A stretch of 64,000 bases of DNA from Methylohalobius sp964654415. GTDB lineage: Bacteria > Pseudomonadota > Gammaproteobacteria > Methylococcales > Methylothermaceae. The stretch covers positions 1 through 64,000 of the forward strand of contig CAZZIP010000005.1 of NCBI GenBank assembly GCA_964654415.1. Reading direction: 5' to 3'. Positions within the stretch are counted from its first letter, which is position 1. The number at the start of each line of letters is the position of its first letter. This document shows, in pieces, positions 1 to 8,800 of the stretch. Both the position numbers and the translations under genes were made by a program. Below the pieces are notes generated by a model. It was not told where the DNA came from and did no database searches. It saw only the letters and a list, made by a program, of their open reading frames with translations.

Positions 1-120
1 CTTTAGGACCCGCCCTCGAGAACTTGACCTGATGAAAAAGGGATTAAGACCGCCCATAGCCAACCTGGATGCGGCGGGCCTTTTCTCGAGAACTTGACCT
101 GATGAAAAAGGGATTAAGAC
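1..120 (+). CRISPR. CRISPR array, distal end (two 36-nt repeats)
   Basis: Two identical 36-nt repeats lie at 15-50 and 85-120, separated by a 34-nt spacer (51-84); positions 1-14 are the end of another spacer cut by the window edge. Each repeat begins CTCGAGAACTTGACC and ends GGGATTAAGAC. An ATTAAGAC-type 3' end resembles the 8-nt crRNA handle of type I and III systems, which suggests the array is read on the plus strand with its leader upstream of the window. After 120 no further repeat is seen, so this is probably the leader-distal end. No cas gene is present in the window, so the subtype cannot be set. Confidence 0.85.
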
Positions 121-179
121 AATGTCCAAGTCAGATTCTTGCAGTTTAGTAGACAGATGCATAATTGAAGCACATTTAT

Positions 180-217
180 GACACCTGCAAGACATAAGCG
201 GTTATGAAGAAGGTGTC
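180..217. promoter_or_regulatory. Nested inverted repeat upstream of hicBA, possible operator
   Basis: GACACCT (180-186) is mirrored by AGGTGTC (211-217), and between them CATAA-GCGG-TTATG (193-206) forms a second dyad. The structure sits about 70 nt before hicB. HicB antitoxins usually carry a DNA-binding domain and repress their own promoter at palindromes, so an operator is plausible, but this HicB is short and shows no obvious DNA-binding domain. It could equally be an RNA hairpin in the leader. Weak promoter-like hexamers (TTGCAG, 139-144; CATAAT, 160-165, spacing 15) lie just upstream. Confidence 0.3.
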
Positions 218-284
218 TACCCAATTCATATAGCTAGCCGCAAAACACGTCACGGCGTAGTATTGCAATTTGGAGGTGAACAAT

Positions 285-494
285 ATGAGAATTTTTACGG
301 CGGTCGTTGAAAAGTGCCCTGATACCGGTTTGTACGTCGGCTATGTGCCGGGTTTCCCGGGTGCTCATACGCAAGCCGAAACCCTCGATGAACTGCAAAG
401 AAACCTTCGCGAAGTGATTGAAATGTTGCTCGAGGACGGTGAGCCAACGCTTGAAGCCGAGTTTATTGGCACACAAACGGTAGTAGTTGCCTGA
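285..494 (+). CDS. hicB: HicB-family antitoxin
   Basis: A 69-residue protein of the HicB type: a small domain that mimics a partially degraded RNase H fold and neutralises the HicA mRNA interferase. Typical features are the N-terminal RIFTAVVEK strand, the segment VPGFPGAHTQAETLDEL and the helix that follows it. The ATG at 285 is chosen because GGAGGTG at 273-279 is properly spaced before it; an in-frame TTG at 270 has no such site. The toxin gene starts 2 nt after the stop, so the two are cotranscribed with the antitoxin first. There is little or no room for a C-terminal ribbon-helix-helix or HTH domain, so autoregulation may be weak or need a partner. Confidence 0.85.
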   Translation: MRIFTAVVEKCPDTGLYVGYVPGFPGAHTQAETLDELQRNLREVIEMLLEDGEPTLEAEFIGTQTVVVA

Positions 495-496
495 TC

Positions 497-721
497 ATGG
501 GTAAGTATCCTGTTCTCAAACCCCATGAAGTCGTAGCCGTATTAGAAAGACTGGGTTTTGTGGAGGTACGCCAAAAGGGTTCACACAAACAATATCGGCA
601 TTCAGATGGACGGAGTACAACCGTCCCTTTTCACAAAAGGCGAGATATTTCGCCGATTCTGCTGCGGCAGATAGCCAAAGACATTAGGCTTTCGGTGGAA
701 GAGTTGCTGAAGTACAGGTGA
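497..721 (+). CDS. hicA: HicA-family mRNA interferase toxin
   Basis: A 74-residue protein with the double-stranded-RNA-binding-like fold of HicA toxins, which cleave mRNA and stop translation when free of HicB. The catalytic histidine is in QKGSHKQYRH (His30), followed by the usual TVPFHKRRDISPILLRQI segment. Its length is normal for HicA, and the reading frame is intact, so it is probably active. It follows hicB by 2 nt and ends the operon. The pair lies about 165 bp from the end of a CRISPR array, a common setting for defence or stabilisation modules, but no functional link can be shown from sequence. Confidence 0.88.
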   Translation: MGKYPVLKPHEVVAVLERLGFVEVRQKGSHKQYRHSDGRSTTVPFHKRRDISPILLRQIAKDIRLSVEELLKYR

Positions 722-831
722 GCCATATACCTCATACGGGATGCCCCCACCGATAACGGCACTGTCAGAGGGTAACAAATCGGTTGGTTGATGAGGCGGA
801 GAATCTCTTCCGAACCTAGAATGAACCAGCG

Positions 832-1407
832 GTGATCTACACTATCGGCCATTCCAATCACCCAAAAGAAGACTTTTTGCAATTACTTCAGAAACACAGG
901 ATCACCGCGTTGGCCGATGTACGCTCGGTGCCTTACAGCCAGCGCCATCCTGACTACAACCGTGAGGTTTTGAAAGACTGGCTCAAGCAGCACGAAATCG
1001 CTTATGTCTTCCTAGGGGACCAGTTGGGAGGGCGGAGCCGAGACCCTAGCGATTTTGCCGGAAGGCGGATAGATTACAGCCGGCTTAAAGCCAAGGAAGG
1101 TTTTCGTGCTGGAATTGAACGCCTCCTGCAAGGGGAGGAGCAGTACCGAATCGTCTTGCTCTGCGCTGAAAAAGACCCCTTAAACTGCCACCGCGGCTTG
1201 CTGATTGCTCCGGAGCTGGAAAAAAGAAACGTTCCGGTCAGGCATATTCTGGCCGACGGTCACCTCGAGCGCCATTGCCCGGATACTGAAACGCGCTTGT
1301 TGGAGACATTGGGATTCTCCAGCGAGGGGGATTTGTTTTCTTCGCGGGAAGAGCTGTTGGAAAAGGCGTATTGGCAACAGGCCCAAAAGTTCGCGTATCG
1401 CTTGTAA
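832..1407 (+). CDS. DUF488 family protein
   Basis: A 191-residue DUF488 protein. The family signature is clear: MIYTIGHSNH at the N terminus, ALADVRSVPYS in the second strand, LGGRSRDP near residue 67, and LLCAEKDPLNCHRGLL with its conserved Cys-x-Cys-His-like cluster near residue 115. The biochemical function of the family is unknown. The GTG at 832 is the only possible start near the family's conserved N terminus, because an in-frame stop lies at 817-819; the ribosome site is weak. It is followed by two further coupled small genes in the same direction and may be in one transcript with them. Confidence 0.8.
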   Translation: MIYTIGHSNHPKEDFLQLLQKHRITALADVRSVPYSQRHPDYNREVLKDWLKQHEIAYVFLGDQLGGRSRDPSDFAGRRIDYSRLKAKEGFRAGIERLLQGEEQYRIVLLCAEKDPLNCHRGLLIAPELEKRNVPVRHILADGHLERHCPDTETRLLETLGFSSEGDLFSSREELLEKAYWQQAQKFAYRL

Positions 1408-1458
1408 GGAGGAAATTCCGGCGGCAATATAGTGCGAGGGCCTTTGGGGAATATGGCG

Positions 1459-1809
1459 ATGGCACTAGATACCCACAAGCTTGTCAAGCGTTTTAAGGAG
1501 GCAGGATTTACTGAGGTCCAGGCCGAAACCTTGGCCGAAGCTGGCGTTGAGCTGTTAGAAACTCATCTGGCGACCAGGCAAGACCTAGAGGCCGCCAAAG
1601 GGGAGCTAAAAAGCGAGATTGGCAAAGTTCGGGTCGACTTGGAAAACAAGATCGAAAACGTTCGGGTCGATCTGGAGAATAAAATCGACAAGCTTCGGAT
1701 CGATTTGGAAAACAAAATCGAGCGCCTGGAATACCGCATGACCATCAAGCTGGGCAGCTTGATGGTCATCGCCGTTGGTGTAGTGGCGACTTTGGTCAAA
1801 TTGTTGTGA
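1459..1809 (+). CDS. Coiled-coil membrane-anchored protein (DUF1640/CCDC90-like)
   Basis: About 116 residues: an N-terminal helical part (KLVKRFKEAGFTEVQAETL) that resembles the conserved start of the DUF1640 family, a long coiled coil built of near-identical 11-residue units, and one C-terminal membrane helix (LGSLMVIAVGVVATLVKLL). Such proteins are thought to be membrane-tethered helical bundles; their role in bacteria is unknown. The ATG at 1459 is preferred over the GTG at 1432 and ATG at 1453 because GGGGA at 1446-1450 is best spaced for it. The stop overlaps the GTG start of the next gene, so the two are translationally coupled. Confidence 0.65.
   Translation: MALDTHKLVKRFKEAGFTEVQAETLAEAGVELLETHLATRQDLEAAKGELKSEIGKVRVDLENKIENVRVDLENKIDKLRIDLENKIERLEYRMTIKLGSLMVIAVGVVATLVKLL
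1624..1722 (+). repeat. In-frame 33-bp tandem repeat (three units)
   Basis: Three consecutive 33-bp units (1624-1656, 1657-1689, 1690-1722) encode KVRVDLENKIE, NVRVDLENKID and KLRIDLENKIE; a fourth unit (1723-1755) has decayed. An 11-residue period fits a hendecad coiled coil. The unit number could vary between strains. Confidence 0.85.
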
Positions 1810-2576
1810 AACCTCCCGTCGTGGTGATTGGCCTTGGCGAACTGGGTAGGGTGTTCGCTTTGGGGTTCTTGCGCGCAAGCTATCCGGTGTATCCGGTGTT
1901 GCGCGGGATGGATCTGGTCGAAGCTAGCCTAAATTATCCCGAGCCGGCCTTGGTGCTGATCTGTGTCGGGGAGGATGACTTTCATCCGGTGCTTGCGGCA
2001 TTACCGCCGCTTTGGCGGGATAAGGCTGGCCTGATCCAGAACGAGCTCATGCCGCGTGACTGGCAACAGCATGGTTTGGAAAACGTCAGCGTGGCGGTGG
2101 TCTGGTTTGAGAAGAGGCGCAATCAGCCCTTGGTTCATATCCTGGATACTCCGGTCTATGGACCGAAATCTGCGCTGTTAGCCGAAGCCTTGGCCCAGTT
2201 AGACGTCCCCACCCGGATTTTGCCCGACGAAGAAGCGCTGATCTTTGAACTGGCCAAAAAAGCCCTGTACATCCTGACCGTTAATATCGCAGGTCTTGCG
2301 GTCGATGGGACGGTGGGAGAGTTGTGGCACCATCACCAGGCGCTAGCCCGAAAGGTGGCAGAAGAGGTGTTGACCGTCCTCGAATGGCGCGCCGGGCGCC
2401 CTTTGCCGCGGGAGGCGTTGATCTCTGGCATGGCGGCGGGCATCGAGGACTGCCCGGGTCGCTTGTGCCTGGGCCGCCGCGCCAAAGCTCGCCTGGCGCG
2501 GGTACTTAGAGAGGCCCGCCAGGCGGGGATGGAGCTCCCCTGTCTGACGGGCATTTGGCACAAAATCAACGCTTAA
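1806..2576 (+). CDS. Rossmann-fold NAD(P)-binding protein, ketopantoate-reductase-like
   Basis: A 256-residue protein beginning VVVIGLGELGRVFA, a dinucleotide-binding GxGxxG loop, followed by strands typical of an NAD(P)-binding half and a helical C-terminal half. The overall plan is that of ketopantoate reductase/ApbA-like or 6-phosphogluconate-dehydrogenase-like proteins, but I cannot see the full catalytic set of PanE, so no reaction is assigned. The GTG start at 1806 overlaps the stop of the coiled-coil gene. Its 3' end overlaps by 11 bp the end of the patatin gene on the other strand. Confidence 0.5.
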   Translation: MKPPVVVIGLGELGRVFALGFLRASYPVYPVLRGMDLVEASLNYPEPALVLICVGEDDFHPVLAALPPLWRDKAGLIQNELMPRDWQQHGLENVSVAVVWFEKRRNQPLVHILDTPVYGPKSALLAEALAQLDVPTRILPDEEALIFELAKKALYILTVNIAGLAVDGTVGELWHHHQALARKVAEEVLTVLEWRAGRPLPREALISGMAAGIEDCPGRLCLGRRAKARLARVLREARQAGMELPCLTGIWHKINA

Positions 2577-4299
2577 GGTTAGCCAGGCGCCCGCGTTTCA
2601 GGAACAAGGGATTGATGAACATCAAGTACGCTTTGACGAACGCCGTTCCTACCACCAACGGGACGGCGCGCAACAGAATTCTTCTAAGCGCCGGGTATCC
2701 ACTGAACGGTAAATAAGCCAAGAACGGAATCAGCCTGGCCAAGCGGCCGCGCGCCAGCTTATGGCTCAGTTGATCGAAGGCGACCACGGCCAAGCCTGCG
2801 GCGATGGTTCCTAAGGAAACCTTAAGCGCTAGCCAGTTTGCCAAGAACGGCCAAAGTGCGCCTATGATAGCTACTCCCAAGATCACACTGGCGGCAAAGA
2901 GGGAGGGAACCAACAGCCAAGTCTTGCCGAACTGCAAGCTGGCTACCTCCAGTTGATGCAGGTAGTCTTTGCTGGGAGTTTTCATCCAAGGAGCGATCGC
3001 TAAAAAGGGCCATTTCGGATGGCTGGCTTGGCATTGAGGATAGCCCGCCTGGAGGCGCAAATCGGCTATTTCCCGGCGGCTCAAAAGAAAGCCGGCGAGC
3101 ATCAGAGAGCAGGCTTCTACTTCGGTGAAAGCGTCCAGGTCGGTGCGGATACGCGCCAGACGCTTCTGAACCTCGCAGGCGATTCCAGGACACGGGGTCG
3201 AAGGCAGAACGAATCGATCCGGTTCAGCCGGCTGCCCATCCGGACCGATCCAGGCCAGCTCGCGCACAGCCAGCCCTTGGCGCAGGTGGACAAAAGCGGT
3301 CTTGTCCCGCCCTTGGGTTTCAAACAGACGGTTTAAGCCTTCCTGCCGAATCCGCTCCTGTAAGATTTGGGCGCTGCGGCTTAAAACCTGAAGCGGCGAA
3401 GCATCCGGTTCATGATCGAAGGCAAGTTGGCCGGAAGCGTCGCTGACCACAAAATGGGTGCATCCTTCATCCAACAAAGCGGAGATTCCCAAATTATCGT
3501 GCACGCCGCCGTCTACCAGTTGCACGCGGATGGCCTCGGTGCCGTCGCGGTACAGCTCGCTGATGCTCAAAGGATGGAACACGGCAGGGACGCAGCTTGA
3601 GGCGGCACAAGCTGCGCTTAAAGTGAAATCCTGCTGGCGGGGGACCATAGCCTGATAATCGGGAGCGCGGCGCAGGCGGATGGGGAGGCTGTCGGTTTCT
3701 GGATAGCTCGCTTGGCCGTTTTGGTAGCGGACCGGCTCGCCCATGGTGCGGGCGGTAAACTGCCAGTTGCGCCCGGTGTTCAAAGTGGTGGCGTTCAGGA
3801 TCAAGATAGGGACCTTCGCCTGGCGAAACCAATTGTGGTAATAGGGATGGAAATGAGGGAAACCGGGAGGGCGGATTTTCAGCTCGCGCAGCTTCATCAA
3901 CGGTATGCCTGTCACCGGCCGGTAAAGCAATTCATCGTAAAGATCAGCGATCCGGTCACTGCGTGAGTAATCGGGTCGGCGCATCTTCCAGTTAGCCCGA
4001 AAGTCGGCAAAAGTCCGCATGCGTAGATTTTTCTCTGTCGCCCTAAGAAAATCTGCGCTTAAGGTCTGGACGAGAGCGATATAATCCTCATCTAAAATCT
4101 CCGCATCGGGTTTTGATTCCAATAATTTTTTGAGGTGGAGGTAATACAAAGCGGCGATGATGGAACCCCCAGATACCGCGCTGATCACCTCGACGTGGCG
4201 CAAAAGCCCCATTTCTGCCAGCTGCGCCAGGACCCCGAGATGGAAAAAAGACGCACGAAAGCCTCCGCCGGACAAGGCCAAGCCCAATTTGGTAGTCAT
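2566..4299 (-). CDS. Patatin-like phospholipase with C-terminal membrane segment
   Basis: 577 residues. The N-terminal half is a patatin-type acyl hydrolase: the glycine-rich oxyanion loop ALSGGGFRAS (8-17), the nucleophile serine in SAVSGGS (Ser43) and the catalytic aspartate in LVDGGVHDN (Asp263). The SGGS form is closer to the cytosolic phospholipase A2 pattern than to the GxSxG of plant patatins. About residues 455-570 contain several hydrophobic stretches (for example SVILGVAIIGALWPFLANW), so the protein is likely anchored in the inner membrane. Expected activity is lipid acyl hydrolysis; substrate unknown. A strong ribosome site (GAGGAGGGG on the minus strand) precedes the start. It is divergent from the carboxypeptidase gene. 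Confidence 0.8.
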   Translation of the reverse strand: MTTKLGLALSGGGFRASFFHLGVLAQLAEMGLLRHVEVISAVSGGSIIAALYYLHLKKLLESKPDAEILDEDYIALVQTLSADFLRATEKNLRMRTFADFRANWKMRRPDYSRSDRIADLYDELLYRPVTGIPLMKLRELKIRPPGFPHFHPYYHNWFRQAKVPILILNATTLNTGRNWQFTARTMGEPVRYQNGQASYPETDSLPIRLRRAPDYQAMVPRQQDFTLSAACAASSCVPAVFHPLSISELYRDGTEAIRVQLVDGGVHDNLGISALLDEGCTHFVVSDASGQLAFDHEPDASPLQVLSRSAQILQERIRQEGLNRLFETQGRDKTAFVHLRQGLAVRELAWIGPDGQPAEPDRFVLPSTPCPGIACEVQKRLARIRTDLDAFTEVEACSLMLAGFLLSRREIADLRLQAGYPQCQASHPKWPFLAIAPWMKTPSKDYLHQLEVASLQFGKTWLLVPSLFAASVILGVAIIGALWPFLANWLALKVSLGTIAAGLAVVAFDQLSHKLARGRLARLIPFLAYLPFSGYPALRRILLRAVPLVVGTAFVKAYLMFINPLFLKRGRLANLKR

Positions 4300-4333
4300 A
4301 GTCCCCTCCTCGTGTTGGTCGTTGTTAGGATGG

Positions 4334-5890
4334 ATGCGAATCGGATTGTGCGCTCATCGTGGGGGCAAAATAAAGTGTCTTGTATGGTTTGGTCTATGGC
4401 TGCTGGTGTTCCCGCAAGCCCTGCGGGCCGGGGAAGCCCTACTGACGCCGCTGGAGGAAAGCGGCTACCAGGTCCTGCCGGATTCGAGGCAAATCACCGC
4501 GTTTTTGGAGCGGCTTGCCGCCTGTTCCCAGAAGGCCAAGGTGATGTACTACGGCCGCTCTGCCGGCGGCCGCCCGCTTGCGGCCTTGTTGATCTCCAAC
4601 GACCCTAAATTCCTTCAGACGGAACAGCAGGTCCCAGGCAGGCTGACGGTGATGCTGGTTGGCGGACAGCACGGCACCGAGCCTTCGGGGACCGAAGCCC
4701 TGCAAAGCCTAGCCCGGGATATGGTGGTCGGTCCTTTGCAGCCTGTGCTGGAGCACCTGAATTTGATCCTGGTCCCCAATTCCAATCCTGATGGCCGCGA
4801 CCTACATCGGCGCGTCAATGCCAACGGCGTGAACCTGAGCACGGATTATGTCCTGTTATCGCAGCCGGAAACCCGCGGCTTGGTCAAGCTGCTGCTTCGA
4901 TTTCAGCCCCACGCGCTGCTCGACGTCCACGAATCGGCTATCCTCAAGAAAAAATCTTTAGGCGCGCAAGGGTATCTGACCGATTTCGAGGCTCAGTTCG
5001 AATACGCCAATCATCCCAACGTCGATCCCAGGCTTAGATATTTCGCCGAATACGTCTTCTTGCCGGAACTGCTCGAAGCGGTGAACGCCAGGGGCCTTTC
5101 CGCCCGGCATTACATCGGCGAGATCACCGCGATCGACCAACCTATCACCCACGGCGGGATTTCTCTACGCAACCTGCGCAATTACGCCGGCATGAGGGGA
5201 ATTTTCGCCCTGCTGGTCGAAAATCGCCTCGATCCACCCGGAGACTGGCCCACCCCGCGCAATATAGCCATGCGGGTGGCTAAGCAACAGCTGTGTATCC
5301 GGGCGTTTCTGGAAAAAGTCGCTGCATTTCAGGAAAGCATTTTAAGTCGCGTCCGGCAAGTCCGCGGAAAAGGACCGCTGCTGGTGGCGCTGCGCGCGCA
5401 GTACGCGCCGTCTTCCCAATCCAAGATCGCCTTAAGCCTACGCCGGCTAGACGGCGAGCAAGTGACCAAGGAGTTTGCTTATCATGGCCAAGTCGCGGCC
5501 AAAGACTGGGTTTTGCTTCCCAAGACCTACGCCGTTACCGCCCATCAGGCCGAGCTTGCCGCACTCTTGGACCAACACGGCATCGGCTATCGCCGGCTTG
5601 CCCGCGCCCAGCGGACAAGCTGCCGTTGCCAAAGGGTCGTCCAAATCAAAGTCAGGCGTTGGCGGCAGGGCGTCATTCCCCATCGCGAGGTCCAGGTTCA
5701 GCTTAAAGAGGAAATACGCCAAATAAGGCTTAAACCTGGCGACCTCGTGCTCGATTTGCGCCAGGAGGGAGGCGCTTTGGCTTTCCTCTTGCTCGATCCG
5801 CGCTCCTCCACGAACGTCTTCCAGGATCCGGCCTACACCGCCCTGCTCGTCGAGGGTAACGAGTTTTTCGGGACGGCGCTGATCGAGTAA
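4334..5890 (+). CDS. Secreted M14-family zinc carboxypeptidase
   Basis: About 518 residues from the ATG at 4334. A signal peptide is visible (hydrophobic core LVWFGLWLLVFP, likely cleavage after LRA), so the enzyme should act in the periplasm or outside. The M14 zinc site shows HGTE in GGQHGTEPSG (His113, Glu116), then PNSNPDGRD, and LLDVHESA with the third ligand histidine. Substrates of such bacterial enzymes include peptides and peptidoglycan stems. The C-terminal 170 residues are an accessory domain I do not recognise. The frame is open back to 4157, but that would run into the divergent patatin gene and place the signal peptide internally. RecC starts 2 nt after the stop. Confidence 0.78.
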   Translation: MRIGLCAHRGGKIKCLVWFGLWLLVFPQALRAGEALLTPLEESGYQVLPDSRQITAFLERLAACSQKAKVMYYGRSAGGRPLAALLISNDPKFLQTEQQVPGRLTVMLVGGQHGTEPSGTEALQSLARDMVVGPLQPVLEHLNLILVPNSNPDGRDLHRRVNANGVNLSTDYVLLSQPETRGLVKLLLRFQPHALLDVHESAILKKKSLGAQGYLTDFEAQFEYANHPNVDPRLRYFAEYVFLPELLEAVNARGLSARHYIGEITAIDQPITHGGISLRNLRNYAGMRGIFALLVENRLDPPGDWPTPRNIAMRVAKQQLCIRAFLEKVAAFQESILSRVRQVRGKGPLLVALRAQYAPSSQSKIALSLRRLDGEQVTKEFAYHGQVAAKDWVLLPKTYAVTAHQAELAALLDQHGIGYRRLARAQRTSCRCQRVVQIKVRRWRQGVIPHREVQVQLKEEIRQIRLKPGDLVLDLRQEGGALAFLLLDPRSSTNVFQDPAYTALLVEGNEFFGTALIE

Positions 5891-5892
5891 CC

Positions 5893-8800
5893 ATGTTTGC
5901 GCTCCATACCAGCAACCGTACCGAGATCCTGTTCGAGCAACTGCTGACGGTCCTTAATCACTACGCTTACGGGCCGTTCGAGCCGATCCAGTTTGTGATT
6001 CAGGGGCGCGGCATGGAGCGCTGGCTCAAGATGCAGCTGGCCGGGGCGCAGGGAGCATTCGCTCACGGTCGCTTTGACTTTCCCCATCGTTTCTTCGCCA
6101 CGGTGGCCGCAGCGCTGGGAATTAAGCTGTATGACGAGCTCTTCGAGCGCAGCCGCCTGGTCTGGCTATTCGACGAGCAGCTCAAATCCTTTGAGTTTCA
6201 GACCGATCCGGTCTTGTGCCGTTACCTGAGGGGTCCTGGCCCGGATCTGCGCCGCTTTCAGCTTGCCCGACAACTTGCCAACCTGTTCGACCAATACCAG
6301 ATCCAGCGCCCCGATTGGCTCGCGGCTTGGCAGGAGGGAAAGACGGCACGGGCAAAGGACATGGACCGCGCCATGGAACGCTGGCAGGCGGCGCTGTGGC
6401 GGCGGTTGTACGAGCGCCTTAAGGGACACCGTGGGCTGTTGTGGCAGAAGCTAATCGCCCGGCTCACCCAACCGGTTCCGCAAGACGCGCTGCCGCAGGC
6501 GGTGTATCTGTTCGGCATCGGCTTGCTGCCGCCGCTGATGGTGGAGGTGCTAGCCGCGCTGGCCAGGCATACCGACGTGCACTTGTTCGTGCTCAGCCCG
6601 GTCGCCGGGTTTTGGGCCGATCTGCCCGGCAAACGCGCGCGCGCGCGGGCGATGCTCGAGGCGGGGCCGGAAGCAGAATGGGAAGAGCTGCATCACCCCT
6701 TGCTGGTAGCTTTGGGCAAACGCGGCGCGCAGTTTCAGCGCCTGCTGTTGGAGCGGGTAGAGCCGGCGTTGGAATCCCAAGCCTTTTTTCGCCACGATCC
6801 TCCCCGCAATTTACTCCAGCATCTGCAAAACGATTTGACCGCGGGAACCTTGACCGAGCCGCCTGAGCTTCCGGTCGGGATCGAACTGCACTTGTGCCAC
6901 ACTCCGCTGCGCGAGGTGGAGGTCGTGCGCGACCGCTTGCTCGCGCTGTTTGCCGCCCATCCCGATCTGGCCTTGGAAGACATGGCGGTGATGGCGCCCG
7001 ACATCGGCGCCTACCAGCCCTATCTTGAGGCGGTGCTGCGCGACCTTCCCCACCATATTGCCGACCGTTCCTTGGCGCATAACAATCCGCTGATACAAAT
7101 TCTGATTGCCGCCCTTGAGCTTCTCGCTGGGCGCTTCGAGTGGACAGCGGTGGTTGAGCTTCTCGGGCGCATTGAGGTGCGGGAGAAATTTGGCCTAAGT
7201 CAGATAGAACTGGCCAGGATCGAAGATTGGGTCAAAACCTGTGCCATCCGCTGGGGGCTAGACGGCGCCCAGCGCCGGGCGCTCGGGCTGCCGGACGGGG
7301 AGCACAACAGCTGGCGGCTGGGCGTTGACCGGCTGATGCTTGGCTGGATGCTGGAGGGTGAAACTGTATGGCAAGAAGTGGTACCGTATGCCGAGGTGGA
7401 GGGCCAGGGCGGGGCGATCCTGTTCCGCTTGGCAGAATTCATCCGTACCTTACAGTCCTGGTGGGTCGAACTCAACCGCCCGCGTCCGCCGGCTGAGTGG
7501 CGCGCTGCCCTGCTCAGCTTCAGCCAAGCGCTGGTTGCCGAGACGCCGGAGATCCTAGCGGCGCGTCAATCTCTGGGAGAACTCCTGGCAAACTTGCCCG
7601 AGGTGGCCGCTTATCCCGATCCGGTGGGGTTGGAACTGATCCTGGACTGGCTGCGCTCCCTGGTGGAGGAAGAATATCAAAGCCACGGTTTTCTGAGCGG
7701 TGGGATCACTTGCTGCGCGACCCTCCCCATGCGCGCGGTGCCGTTTCGAGTAGTGGCGGTGGTCGGGATGAACGACGGCGCTTTTCCCAGGCGCGAGACC
7801 CCACCGGCGTTCGATTTGATCTCAGCCCACCCGCGCCTTGGGGATAGGGACCTGCGCCAAGAACAACGACATCAGTTCCTGGAATTGATCCTTTCCACCC
7901 GCGAGTATCTCATCCTCAGCTGTCAAGGCTTGACTCCTGAGAAAAACGAGCCGCTGCCACCGGCCCAGGTAGTCAGCGAATTGATCGACACCTTAGATCA
8001 TTATGGTATCGACCGCACGCGATGGATTTACACCCATCCCTCGCAGCCGTTTCACCCGGCTTATTTCCGCCCTTCTGGGGCGCCTAGTTTGGCCGGGGCT
8101 TTCAGTTTGCCGCCGCGCAGCCTGGACCGCCGGCGCTTTCCGGTGGCGCAAGCGCTTCTTGCGCCGAAGACGGAACTTGCGTTCTGGCCGGATGGTTTCG
8201 AGCTTTCCGGGGATGCGCCGGATAGTGTATCCTTGCCCGATCTACTTGCCTTTTACACCGATGCCCAGGATTGGTTTTGCCGTACACGCCTGGGGCTGGC
8301 GATGCACCGACGCGAATCCTTACCGGCGGCGCGCGAGCCGTTTAGCATAGATGGGCTGCTAGCTTGGAAAAGCAGAAAAGCGCTGCTCGCCGCCTTGGAG
8401 GAGGGTTCACAGAACCCGTGGTCACTGCTGGAGCAGTGGCAGAAGGCGGGGGATTGGCCCCAGGGGGAGGCGGGCCGGCAAGGATTTGCGGTCGAACTGG
8501 CTAAGGTGCGGTGGCTCAAGGCGGCGGCAGAACGTTGCGGGGCCGGACCCAAAGCCGAAAACCTCTGGCACGAGGTATGGCTGGACGGAGTCCGGCTGAG
8601 TGGGACCATCGCCGAGCGCCACAGCGCGGGCAGCTTGTTCGTGGAGGTCGGCAGGCTCAAAGGCCAATATCTATTTAAGGCCTGGCTCAAGCACCTGTTC
8701 AAGCAGCAGATCTTCCCCTCCCCGAGCTGGCTGGTAGCACTGGCGGAAAATTCCGACGCCGGGGCAGGCGCTTGCCCGGTAGCGGTGTGGCGACTCGATC

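Noticed and set aside
180..217. Integron attC-like recombination site
   Set aside because: The dyad near a toxin-antitoxin pair recalls an attC hairpin, but the expected GTTRRRY and RYYYAAC ends and spacing are missing, and there is no integrase or cassette array.
722..831. Gap between hicA and the DUF488 gene
   Set aside because: No promoter, hairpin or small reading frame that I could defend.
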